A stretch of 10,015 nt of DNA from JAYEIH01 sp034659995 (GTDB lineage Archaea; Methanobacteriota_B; Thermococci; Methanofastidiosales; B48-G16): the NCBI GenBank assembly GCA_034659995.1, contig JAYEIH010000101.1:1-10015 (forward strand), in the 5' to 3' direction. Shown here piece by piece: positions 1 through 7,209 of this stretch. Position 1 is the first letter of the stretch; each line of letters opens with the position of its first letter. The notes beneath the pieces were generated by a model. The model was not told where the DNA came from. It searched no databases and worked only from the letters and a program-made list of their open reading frames with translations. The position numbers were made by a program, and so were the translations under genes.

Positions 1-313
1 TCTTAATATAAAAATCAACATAAGCAGGCATTGATGATCTTTTTTCTTTAGGCATTTCTTCAAATGTTGGATTATAGAAAGTACAATAATCTTTTTTTAT
101 TTTAAATAAAACATTAGATAATTCACCAATATTATCTTCTATCTCATTTAAATCCCATCCAATGGTAGGTTTCTCTGGTTCTGGATCAATATAATTTAAT
201 ATACCATCATTATCAATATCATTATCTGGCTCAGGTGTTTCTGTTGGTTGTCCATTACTTCCTATACACAGCGAGACGATGAGCACCAGTGCAAGGATTC
301 CCACGAGTTTCAT
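1..313 (-). CDS. Exported or lipid-anchored protein with Asp-rich Ca-binding-like loop (5' part, runs off the window)
   Basis: The open frame begins at ATG 311-313 and has no stop down to base 1, giving 104 codons of an incomplete protein. The N-terminus (MKLVGILALVLIVSLCIGS) is a signal-peptide-like hydrophobic stretch. Cys16 could be a lipid anchor, but Leu at -1 is a poor lipobox. A low-complexity TETPEP spacer follows, then DNDIDNDGILNYIDPEP (residues 30-46). Its DxDxDG spacing resembles thrombospondin type 3 or EF-hand-like Ca loops. The rest is acidic and unremarkable (a WDLNEIEDNIGEL segment near residue 53). I do not recognise the family. It probably acts outside the membrane. A TATA-like box lies 26 nt upstream and there is no SD, which fits this start and a leaderless mRNA. 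A frame starting at 488 that overlaps it is not credible. Confidence 0.7.
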   Translation of the reverse strand, partial: MKLVGILALVLIVSLCIGSNGQPTETPEPDNDIDNDGILNYIDPEPEKPTIGWDLNEIEDNIGELSNVLFKIKKDYCTFYNPTFEEMPKEKRSSMPAYVDFYIK

Positions 314-333
314 AATTATTACACTGAAAGGAA

Positions 334-343
334 GATATAAAAA
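334..343 (-). promoter_or_regulatory. TATA-like box for the exported protein at 1-313
   Basis: The minus strand reads TTTTTATATC here, centred about 26 nt upstream of the ATG at 313. Archaeal transcription starts about 25 nt downstream of the TATA box, so the mRNA would begin at or next to the start codon. No SD lies between box and ATG. Assigned by pattern only. Confidence 0.5.
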
Positions 344-472
344 CGTTTTCACTGCGTAAAGCGATGGATAGAAATACGAGTACCTTACAATCAGACTCCG
401 GAAGGGAGGGGACCGGTATCATGAACTGTAACCCGTGCGTCTCCCATATGTCTCGATAAATAGTACCGGCCG

Positions 473-502
473 AAAAAGAGAGATTCAATCTCCTCTGAGA
501 TT
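473..502 (-). terminator. Hairpin plus T-run at the end of the methyltransferase operon
   Basis: AATCTC (487-492) and GAGATT (497-502) form a 6-bp stem with a 4-base loop that includes most of the TAA stop of the methyltransferase gene (501-503). On the minus strand this is followed by CTCTCTTTTTCGG, with five T at 473-477. It resembles a short intrinsic terminator. The stem is AT-rich and weak, and archaea often terminate on the T-run alone. Confidence 0.4.
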
Positions 503-1575
503 ATGTCTGCTCTGAAAGAGTATCTCCAACTGGCTGGTCTCGTATGTGGTGAAATGCTTTATAGATGTTTTTTTCCTTTTTAAGATGTTCAATGGAGTAA
601 AATCTGATTTTTCTCTCCTGTTTCGTAGTAACATTAAAATTATAGTTTGATGCTTTGTAAGAAAGTTCTTTTCCTTCTTTTTCTCTTTCCTTTTGAAATG
701 TTAAATGCCGTTGAATACGTCCTTTGTTCACCGCTTCATTGATTCTTTTAACTTTTTTTACCCGCTTGTCAAACACCTTCATAAAATCCTTTTCCAGTTC
801 ATAGCCTACTGAGTTTCTCGCTGAGATCATAGCTGCCAATGAAGTTGTCCCTGTGCCCCAGAATGGATCCAGAACGGTATCTCCTTGTACGGAGTACATG
901 TTTATTAACCTATACGGAAGTTCAATGGGGAAAGCAGCAGCTCTATCTCTCAATTCATTGTTATTTAAGTTCTGCAGTGTCCCTTTAATATCAAACCAAA
1001 TATCGGAAAACCATTTATTTCGTTCTTCCCAAAAATACGCACTGTTGTACCTACGTTTTGATTTAGGTTTGAAATTTCGTGGTTTTTTTCCTTTTCTAAA
1101 AATTAAGATATATTCGTGTTCCAGAGTAACATAGGCGTTGGTGGGCAGCATCCCAGATCCCATAAACTTGTTTGCCTTATTGGTTTGCTTTCGCCACAAT
1201 ATGTCAGGAAGAACAGAAAAATCTTTTTTTAGGAAAAACTCCGTTATTTTCACATGATTAGGGTACAATTGAAAACTGCTGTTTATCTTCCTTGTCGCGT
1301 CCCCCATATTCACACATGCCATCCCCCCGGCTTGAGAACACGACAAACCTCCCCCCCATACCTTATTTAGCTCTCCGTGCATTAATTTAAAAGCCTTTTC
1401 TCCATTATTTTTTTTTTATGCTGTGTTTTATTTCTTTATTAAGTGAAGAGAACAATCCATCCCACATCTCTATCATAGGGTATGGAGGTGATGTTATCAT
1501 AAGATCAATACTTTCTGTTCCAATTTCCTTCATGTCATTTGAGTTCTCGAAAAATACTCTATGCGTTGTTTCCAC
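501..1575 (-). CDS. DNA methyltransferase (beta-class motif order, SPPY type, probably N4-cytosine), split by three homopolymer frameshifts
   Basis: The continuous frame at 501-1382 (293 residues) is only part of the gene. In another frame upstream, bases 1575-1408 encode METTHRVFFENSND, then SIDLMITSPPYPMIEMWDG, then a stop at 1405-1407 just after an A10 run. Removing one A joins the two frames. Further on, VWGGGLSCSQAGG should read VWGEVCRVLKPGG: one G too many in a G7 run near 1347 and one too few in a G6 run near 1325. The corrected protein is 357 residues. Motif IV TSPPY is at 28-32, RVLKPGG at 78-84, VNMGDATR at 88-95, LEHEYILIFRKG at 151-162, and motif I DPFWGTGTT at 236-244. A Lys-rich tail follows. 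Motif IV before I is the beta-class order, and SPPY favours m4C. The start is GTG 1573-1575 behind AAGGTGA, overlapping the upstream methyltransferase by 17 bp. Either the frameshifts are sequence errors or this is a fresh pseudogene. The SAM-dependent methylase call is firm; the recognition site is unknown. Confidence 0.85.
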
Positions 1576-2227
1576 TGCAGTCACCTTTTGTTCTGAAACC
1601 AGAGGATTTAAATTCGTTTATCATAATTTGATGAAGTTTAAAACCAATTTCTCCCAGTCGGTTTATGTAATCAATATGTGTAGGATAGTATTGATGTGCT
1701 TTTCTTATATCTGCGGTAATGACAGAAAGATACTTTTTGAGCTTCAAAACTCTTCTGCATTCTTCAAAGGCTATAATTACATTTTCGATAAATTCACCGT
1801 AATCTTTTAAATTTCCAATTTGGGAATTGTCAGTGGAGTATCTTACAATATCAAAATATGGCGGGGATGTTACGATAAAATCGAATTCATTTTTGCCAAA
1901 TCGTGATAAATCTCGTGCATCTCCTCCCATTGCTGTTATAGATAAATTATCCCTCGGATTGATCTTTTTTTTCGATACACCAATGGCTTTTAGACTGCAA
2001 TCTATACCCACCGCATTTCTGCCGGTTTCCTGTGCAGCCTCCAAAGTAGTTCCACTCCCAACAAATGGATCCAGAACGGTATCTCCCGGAAAGGTAAAAT
2101 ATCTAATCAATCTCTTTGGAAGTTCCTTATCAAAACTGGCAAAATATCCATCAGAACTACAGCAGTTCCATACCGTTTTATTATATCTGGCCCATTCCTC
2201 TTTGTTCAGATTGTTCAATCTGCTCAT
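1559..2227 (-). CDS. Small DNA methyltransferase (motif I before SPPY)
   Basis: A 222-residue SAM-dependent DNA methylase. WARYNKTVWN (residues 12-21) and ELPKRLIRYFTFPGDTV (35-51) lead into the SAM-binding motif I DPFVGSGTT (53-61). A second acidic SAM-site strand, NAVGID (71-76), follows. GGDARDL (101-107) then precedes the catalytic motif IV FIVTSPPY (117-124), and CRRVLK plus YLSVITADIRK (158-176) follow. SPPY favours exocyclic amino methylation, probably N4-cytosine. Motif I precedes IV, the reverse of its downstream neighbour, so the pair is circularly permuted relative to each other. There is no clear target-recognition domain. The C-terminus (FKSSGFRTKGDCSGNNA) lacks the hydrophobic strand of HEYLxxF type that usually closes the fold, so the end may be truncated. 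The other two frames are closed there, so no simple shift extends it. The gene overlaps the next methyltransferase by 17 bp. The ATG lies 27 nt from a TATA-like box. Confidence 0.85.
   Translation of the reverse strand: MSRLNNLNKEEWARYNKTVWNCCSSDGYFASFDKELPKRLIRYFTFPGDTVLDPFVGSGTTLEAAQETGRNAVGIDCSLKAIGVSKKKINPRDNLSITAMGGDARDLSRFGKNEFDFIVTSPPYFDIVRYSTDNSQIGNLKDYGEFIENVIIAFEECRRVLKLKKYLSVITADIRKAHQYYPTHIDYINRLGEIGFKLHQIMINEFKSSGFRTKGDCSGNNA
1581..1587 (-). promoter_or_regulatory. Shine-Dalgarno site that sets the GTG start of the split methyltransferase
   Basis: The minus strand reads AAGGTGA, matching the anti-SD (ATCACCT) of archaeal 16S rRNA, with 5 nt to GTG 1573-1575. It lies inside the 3' end of the upstream methyltransferase gene, so the two are probably translated together. 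This site is the reason for preferring the GTG over the ATG at 1380-1382, which would lose the catalytic SPPY motif. Confidence 0.6.
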
Positions 2228-2248
2228 ATCACTTATTAGTCATCACTC

Positions 2249-2258
2249 ATTATAAATT
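2249..2258 (-). promoter_or_regulatory. TATA-like box for the methyltransferase operon
   Basis: The minus strand reads AATTTATAAT, centred about 27 nt upstream of ATG 2225-2227. A GTGAT stretch touches the ATG directly and is too close to act as an SD, so a leaderless mRNA is likely. The box sits in the 72-bp gap after uvrA, so the methyltransferase pair is probably its own transcription unit. Confidence 0.5.
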
Positions 2259-2299
2259 GTTTTGCTTTTTTGTACTTGAGACCTAAAAACGTACCTGCT

Positions 2300-5107
2300 C
2301 TAATCCAACACCCTCTCCAGATACTCGCCCGTATACGTCCCCTCTTTCACGATCTCTTCCGGTGTGCCCGTAGCAATAACATATCCCCCTTCATCCCCTC
2401 CTTCGGGGCCGAGGTCGATGATATAGTCGGCATTCTTTATGACATCGAGATTATGCTCTATTACGAGAACGGTATTTCCCGTATCAACCAGGCGATTGAG
2501 CACCTTCAGGAGCTTCTTGATATCGTCAAAATGGAGACCTGTGGTTGGCTCATCTAAAATATACAGTGTTTTGCCTGTTGAACGTTTACTCAGTTCTTTG
2601 GAGAGTTTGATTCGTTGGGCTTCGCCGCCAGAAAGCGTGGTAGACGGCTGTCCCAGTTTGATATACCCCATGCCCACATCCTGGAGGGTCTGGAGGACCC
2701 TTTTAACCTTCGGAATATTTTTAAAAAAATCCAGTGCCTCCTCAACGCCCATATCCAGAACATCAGCAATATTTTTTCCTTTATACCGTATCTCAAGGGT
2801 CTCTTTATTGAATCGTTTCCCCTTGCAGACCTCACAGGGGACGTAAATATCAGGGAGAAAGTGCATCTCTATCTTCGTCATGCCGTGACCGTTGCAGGCC
2901 TCACACCGTCCTCCCTTCACATTAAAACTGAACCGACCTTTTCTGTAGCCGCGAACCTTTGACTCCGGAAGTGCGGCAAATAGGTCTCGTATTGGTGTAA
3001 GCGCACCTGTATAGGTGGCGGGATTGGATCGGGGCGTTCTTCCTATGGGGGACTGATCGATAACAATGACCTTATCAATATACTCAAGCCCATGAATCTC
3101 GCCGTAGGCTCCGGGCTTTTCCGTGGCGCTGTACAGCCTCCGTGCCAGTGCCTTGTACAGCGTATCATTAATGAGAGAGGATTTTCCCGATCCGGAGACA
3201 CCGGTAACGCATACAAAAACGCCTAACGGTACCTCAACGGTAATATTTTTCAGGTTGTTATGCTGTACATCGGTAATTGTAAGAAAACTCTCTGAGCTCT
3301 TCCGTTTTTCAGGGACCGATATCGTCAGTTCCCCCTTCAAATACTTCCCTGTTAATGAGTGATCATTTGCCATGATCTCATGCTGATCGCCCTGGGCTAC
3401 AACCTCACCCCCATGTTCCCCGGCACCGGGACCCATATCTACGATATGGTCAGCACTTCGGATCATGCTCTCATCATGCTCTATCACAATAACGGTATTA
3501 CCAAGATCCCGCAACCGCTGTAACGTATGAATCAGCCGCGCATTGTCCCGCTGGTGTAACCCGATGGTGGGCTCGTCAAGGATGTAGAGCACGCCTACAA
3601 GCTGGGAGCCTATCTGGGTCGCCAGACGGATTCGCTCCGCCTCGCCGCCGGAGAGGGTGGCAGATTTTCTCTCGAGAGCAAGGTACTCTAACCCTACGGA
3701 GGTCAAAAACTCAAGTCTGCTCTGTATCTCCTTAAGAATCTGGCGTGCAATGAAGGCACTCCGTTTTGTGAGTTCCAGACTTTCAAAAAAACTGAAGAGT
3801 CCCTTTATTGGCATCTCCGTAAGCTCAATAATGTTTTTTCCATTGATAGTAATCGCCAAGCTCTCCTTTTTTAACCGTTTTCCGTTACACATAGAACAGC
3901 GCTGAGTGCTCATAAACTGCTCATAGTACCGCCGCTGGCTCTCTGATTTTGTTTGCTCATGAAGCCGCCTCACCGCATTGATCAGACCCTCATAGGATTT
4001 TTCTGTCGCCCAGTGGGTCTTTCTGCCCCCTCTGTCCACCGTCGAGCTGAACCGTATCTTCTCATCGCCACTGCCGTAGAGAAACGCATCCACAATCCCA
4101 GGATCCATCTCGTTAAGCGGCGTGGTGAGCTCGGCGTCGTAATGATCAGCAACCGCCTTCCGCGATTGGTATCGCCAGCTGGTTCTTTCCAGGGTTTGGT
4201 TCATGAAACCGCCCTCCATGATACTTTTTTCCGGATTGGTAACAATAAGATCGGGATCCGCATCCAGTGTGTATCCCAGCCCATCGCACTCGGGGCAGGC
4301 ACCGTAGGGAGAGTTAAAGGAGAATATCCGTGGTTCTATCTCGCCGAAGCTGATTCCGCACTCTGGGCAGGCAAACTCCTCACTGAAGAGATGGTCTTCC
4401 TTCCCAGAGACCAACACAAGACCTTTCCCCACCTTCAGTGCGAGCTCAATGGAATCGGCTACCCGTGTTTTATTTTTGGATCCCTCAAGGGTTATCCTAT
4501 CTATGAGCACCTCAATCGTGTGCTTCTTCTGCTTTTCAAGCGATATCTCTTCCGTAAGATCGTGAAGCTTCCCGTCTACTCGTACCTTGCCAAATCCCTC
4601 ATCTCGCAGGCTGTTAAACTCCTCTTTATACTCTCCCTTTTTCCCCCGTGCAATGGGGGCGAATATCGCTATTTTCCCTCCACGTTCCATTACCTGCTCG
4701 ATTATCTCTTGGGACGTTTGGTGTCGTATTTCCTTACCGCAGGAGGGACAGTGGGGCATACCCACCCTGGCGAAGAGAAGTCTAAGATAATCGTATATCT
4801 CTGTCACGGTACCGACTGTAGATCGTGGGTTCTTTGAGATTCCTTTCTGTTCAATGGAAATAGACGGTGAGAGCCCTTCTATATACTCTACCTCGGGTTT
4901 TTCCATCTGCCCAAGAAACTGCCGGGCATATGCTGATAAGGACTCTACATAACGCCGTTGACCTTCGGCATAGAGCGTATCGAAGGCTAATGAGGACTTC
5001 CCGGATCCGGAAACACCGGTAACAACGATAAGCGTATCCCGCGGAAGTTTGAGATCGATCTTCTTGAGGTTGTGTTCCTCGGCACCGACAATCGTAATGC
5101 TGTCCAT
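2300..5107 (-). CDS. uvrA: UvrABC excinuclease subunit A
   Basis: DNA damage-recognition ATPase of bacterial-type nucleotide excision repair. A UvrA dimer finds the lesion and loads UvrB. The gene is full length (935 residues; E. coli UvrA is 940). The N-terminus (MDSITIVGAEEHNLKKIDL) aligns with the family start. First ABC half: Walker A GVSGSGKSS at 31-39, RRYVESLSAYARQFLGQM at 51-68, zinc ligands CPEC at 247-250 and CPEC at 271-274, signature LSGGEAERIRLA at 485-496, and Walker B ILDEPTIGLH at 509-518. Second half: Walker A GVSGSGKSS at 636-644, zinc ligands CEAC at 735-738 and CEVC at 758-761, LSGGEAQRIKL at 825-835, and Walker B ILDEPTTGLH at 850-859. No key residue is missing. It stands alone here, with no uvrB or uvrC in view, 66 bp after the citrate lyase operon. 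No SD is visible; a TATA-like box lies about 25 nt upstream. Archaeal copies are generally thought to be acquired from bacteria. Confidence 0.98.
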   Translation of the reverse strand: MDSITIVGAEEHNLKKIDLKLPRDTLIVVTGVSGSGKSSLAFDTLYAEGQRRYVESLSAYARQFLGQMEKPEVEYIEGLSPSISIEQKGISKNPRSTVGTVTEIYDYLRLLFARVGMPHCPSCGKEIRHQTSQEIIEQVMERGGKIAIFAPIARGKKGEYKEEFNSLRDEGFGKVRVDGKLHDLTEEISLEKQKKHTIEVLIDRITLEGSKNKTRVADSIELALKVGKGLVLVSGKEDHLFSEEFACPECGISFGEIEPRIFSFNSPYGACPECDGLGYTLDADPDLIVTNPEKSIMEGGFMNQTLERTSWRYQSRKAVADHYDAELTTPLNEMDPGIVDAFLYGSGDEKIRFSSTVDRGGRKTHWATEKSYEGLINAVRRLHEQTKSESQRRYYEQFMSTQRCSMCNGKRLKKESLAITINGKNIIELTEMPIKGLFSFFESLELTKRSAFIARQILKEIQSRLEFLTSVGLEYLALERKSATLSGGEAERIRLATQIGSQLVGVLYILDEPTIGLHQRDNARLIHTLQRLRDLGNTVIVIEHDESMIRSADHIVDMGPGAGEHGGEVVAQGDQHEIMANDHSLTGKYLKGELTISVPEKRKSSESFLTITDVQHNNLKNITVEVPLGVFVCVTGVSGSGKSSLINDTLYKALARRLYSATEKPGAYGEIHGLEYIDKVIVIDQSPIGRTPRSNPATYTGALTPIRDLFAALPESKVRGYRKGRFSFNVKGGRCEACNGHGMTKIEMHFLPDIYVPCEVCKGKRFNKETLEIRYKGKNIADVLDMGVEEALDFFKNIPKVKRVLQTLQDVGMGYIKLGQPSTTLSGGEAQRIKLSKELSKRSTGKTLYILDEPTTGLHFDDIKKLLKVLNRLVDTGNTVLVIEHNLDVIKNADYIIDLGPEGGDEGGYVIATGTPEEIVKEGTYTGEYLERVLD

Positions 5108-5127
5108 CGTAATCTGTTCTTCGAGGA

Positions 5128-5137
5128 GTTTAAAAAA
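5128..5137 (-). promoter_or_regulatory. Possible TATA-like box for uvrA
   Basis: The minus strand reads CTTTTTTAAAC around here, about 25 nt upstream of ATG 5107, with no SD between. A second candidate, CTTATACA near 5144-5151, would give a 10-15 nt leader. The whole 66-bp gap (5108-5173) is T-rich on the minus strand and may also terminate the upstream citrate lyase operon. Confidence 0.35.
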
Positions 5138-5173
5138 GTTGGTGTATAAGAATAATAAGAATAAGAAAATATA

Positions 5174-5680
5174 TTACAAGGATTTCACATTTTCAAAGTG
5201 AATAAAATCACTGTGGTGTATGATAATACCTTCAGGTGGCCTCTCTATAAACTCACCTTCCTTTGAATGCCCTGCTATCATGCTGACTATCTCCATAGGG
5301 AGATTAAACTTCATTGCAAGACCCGCACCGGAAACGGGATGCCTCACCATCTTTCCTGCCTTACTCTGTACGATCGTATCTCCTTTTTTTTCGTACTCCA
5401 GGAACTTCCCTATGTCATGAAGTAAGGCTCCGGCAATAAGATAATCCATGTTGATATCAAATCCTCGCTTCTTGAGAACCCTCCCCGCGCTGTAACTCAG
5501 ATCCGTAACGATATTGATATGATCTACGAGATTAATATTCGTATCCACAAGTAGTGTAAACGGTATTCTTTGTATATCCTCTCCCTTCCAGTTCTCCATA
5601 GCATTCTCCATTACCTTCTCCACCTTTTTTCTCAAGCTTTTGTCCTCTATTTTTTCTAAATACGGAAACATGTCCTTCAT
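5174..5680 (-). CDS. HD-domain metal-dependent phosphohydrolase
   Basis: A 168-residue cytosolic protein that is almost entirely one HD domain. The metal-binding series is complete: His54 (LVDHINIV), His88-Asp89 (GALLHDIGKFLEY), His114 (VRHPVSGAG), His138 (IAGHSKEG) and Asp158 (HHSDFIHFE). HD proteins of this kind hydrolyse phosphate esters of nucleotides or related small molecules; the substrate cannot be read from the sequence. ATG 5678-5680 overlaps the stop of citF by 4 bp (ATGA). An SD, GAGGTGA (5685-5691), sits 4 nt upstream, so translation is probably coupled to citF. That ties it to citrate lyase, perhaps to a CoA-related cofactor or product, but this is inference from position. Similar HD proteins also occur as unlinked housekeeping genes. 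Confidence 0.9.
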   Translation of the reverse strand: MKDMFPYLEKIEDKSLRKKVEKVMENAMENWKGEDIQRIPFTLLVDTNINLVDHINIVTDLSYSAGRVLKKRGFDINMDYLIAGALLHDIGKFLEYEKKGDTIVQSKAGKMVRHPVSGAGLAMKFNLPMEIVSMIAGHSKEGEFIERPPEGIIIHHSDFIHFENVKSL

Positions 5681-7209
5681 TCTTTCACCTCTTTCACAAT
5701 ATCTATAACGCTGCCGTCTCTGTACTGGATCACGCCGATAATTTTATCCGTTGTCTCCGGTTCTTCCGGCTCTCCGGCTATGCCATACGCCTCTTCCTGG
5801 AGCTCCTTTATATCCCTTACCTCAACATCAGAGGCCTCAAGTTTCTTTTTAAGGTTCTTTCTTCGCGGATTGACGGCCACACCAACATCCGTTACCACAA
5901 CATCAACATCCTGTCCCGGTGCCGTCACCGTAGTAACATCCTTCACCACCACAGGGATCCTGCCTCTCAGAAGAGGGGTAGTGATTATGCTCATCTTCAC
6001 ACCTGCCGCAACATCCTGATGACCCCCAATGCCGTGAAGTAACAGCCCATCGGAATGTGTGTTGACATTGACATTGAACTTCGTATCGACCTCCGTAGCA
6101 CCGAGGAATGCAGCATCCTCCTGGTATACCACACAACCTCTACTGTTGTAATTTGCATAGCCATTTGGGGTCATGATATAATGGTTCGGATTTTTGCGAA
6201 TTGAGTCTATTGCCTCCAGACCAAAGCTCTGGCCGTCCACAATACATCTTACTCTTCCTTTTTCCAGTATATCGACAAGATATTTAGTTGTACCGCCGCA
6301 GGCAAAGCCCCCTACAATATCCTCTTCATCCAATGCTTCTCCAATAAACTTTGTTGCCGCCAGAGATATCCCTCCCGCACCGGCCTGGAAGTTAAAACCA
6401 TCTTTAAAAGCCCCAGAAGCCTTTATTACATCAACAACTGTTCTCGCTATCTTCAGTCTCCGTGGAGAACGCGTTATTCTCAGAGTACCAGAGACTATCC
6501 CCGCGGGATCTCCTATATTGTCCTCTACGACCACATGATCCACATTCGTTTGTGAAATAGTCATTGGCAATGCAGGATACTCAACGAGGTTATTGGTGAT
6601 CACTATCACCTTATCCGCATAGAGGGAGTCTGCCAGAGGGTATACCAGAGGACCACATGGCGTCGGACCGTATATACCATTGGCATTGCCATATCTATCC
6701 GCGGTGGGGGCCACAATAAACGCCACATCAATGTGCACCTCTCCGGCCTCTACAGTCCGGTACCTATTTCCATGTGATCTCAGTACACCTGGTTCATCCA
6801 GAATGCCGTGAGAAACAGCATAGCCCACAGGGCCGTTCATACTCCCTTCAATCCTGTTCACCACACCATTTTTAATATGCTCTATCACGGGCTCGTGACA
6901 GGGAAAAAGCGCCGAGGGAAAAAGCCTGAGATTCTTCAGGCCGTGATCACTGCAGATATCCAGTACTCTGTTGACCATTATATCACCATTTCTAAACGCA
7001 TGGTGAAACGAGATGGTCATACCATTTTTAACGTACTTTTTTACCGCGTCTTCCAGTTCTATAAGTTTGTTCTCTCCGGGTTTTATTTTCTTCCTTACAC
7101 GTCCATAGTTGTTCCCCTTGGGCACATACCCAAACGAACTCTTAAACGGTCTTACCTTTCCATACCCTTTGATCTCTTTGGGTATATCTCTTCCAACACC
7201 ATTTATCAT
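5677..7209 (-). CDS. citF: Citrate lyase alpha subunit (citrate CoA-transferase)
   Basis: The 510-residue alpha chain transfers the acyl carrier from acetyl to citrate, forming citryl thioester that CitE then splits to oxaloacetate. Family hallmarks run the full length: KNGMTISFHHAFRNGD (61-76), EGSMNGPVGYAVSHG (121-135), a Gly-rich CoA-transferase stretch FNFQAGAGGISLA (273-285), GGFACGGTTKYLVDILEKG (300-318), FLGATEVDTKFNVNVNTHSDG (368-388), GIGGHQDVAAGVK (393-405), TTVTAPGQDVDVVVTDVG (426-443), AVNPRR (445-450) and the C-terminal DGSVIDIVKEV (498-508). The length is normal and no gap is seen. ATG 7207-7209 directly follows the stop of the citDE fusion. An SD, GAGGGGAG (7214-7221), lies 4 nt away inside that gene. 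The downstream HD gene overlaps by 4 bp. I see no citC, citX or citG nearby. Confidence 0.95.
   Translation of the reverse strand: MINGVGRDIPKEIKGYGKVRPFKSSFGYVPKGNNYGRVRKKIKPGENKLIELEDAVKKYVKNGMTISFHHAFRNGDIMVNRVLDICSDHGLKNLRLFPSALFPCHEPVIEHIKNGVVNRIEGSMNGPVGYAVSHGILDEPGVLRSHGNRYRTVEAGEVHIDVAFIVAPTADRYGNANGIYGPTPCGPLVYPLADSLYADKVIVITNNLVEYPALPMTISQTNVDHVVVEDNIGDPAGIVSGTLRITRSPRRLKIARTVVDVIKASGAFKDGFNFQAGAGGISLAATKFIGEALDEEDIVGGFACGGTTKYLVDILEKGRVRCIVDGQSFGLEAIDSIRKNPNHYIMTPNGYANYNSRGCVVYQEDAAFLGATEVDTKFNVNVNTHSDGLLLHGIGGHQDVAAGVKMSIITTPLLRGRIPVVVKDVTTVTAPGQDVDVVVTDVGVAVNPRRKNLKKKLEASDVEVRDIKELQEEAYGIAGEPEEPETTDKIIGVIQYRDGSVIDIVKEVKE

Noticed and set aside
255..488. A 77-codon minus-strand frame upstream of and overlapping the exported protein
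   Set aside because: It overlaps the signal-peptide gene in another frame, has no SD or recognisable motif, and covers that gene's TATA-like box.
1405..1420. Programmed slippage at the A10 run as the sole cause of the methyltransferase split
   Set aside because: Slippage on A10 could join the first two frames, but it would not explain the two compensating G-run shifts a few dozen bases on, so error or decay is simpler.
1827..2255. A 142-codon plus-strand frame opposite the first methyltransferase
   Set aside because: It is antisense to a gene with clear motifs; its translation is a reverse-complement shadow.
3953..4837. A 294-codon open frame on the plus strand
   Set aside because: It lies wholly antisense to uvrA, whose motifs are intact throughout. 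The plus-strand translation has no recognisable domain and no clear start signal.
5903..6136. A Cys/Gly-rich 77-codon minus-strand frame inside citF
   Set aside because: It is an off-frame reading of conserved citF sequence, with no SD of its own.
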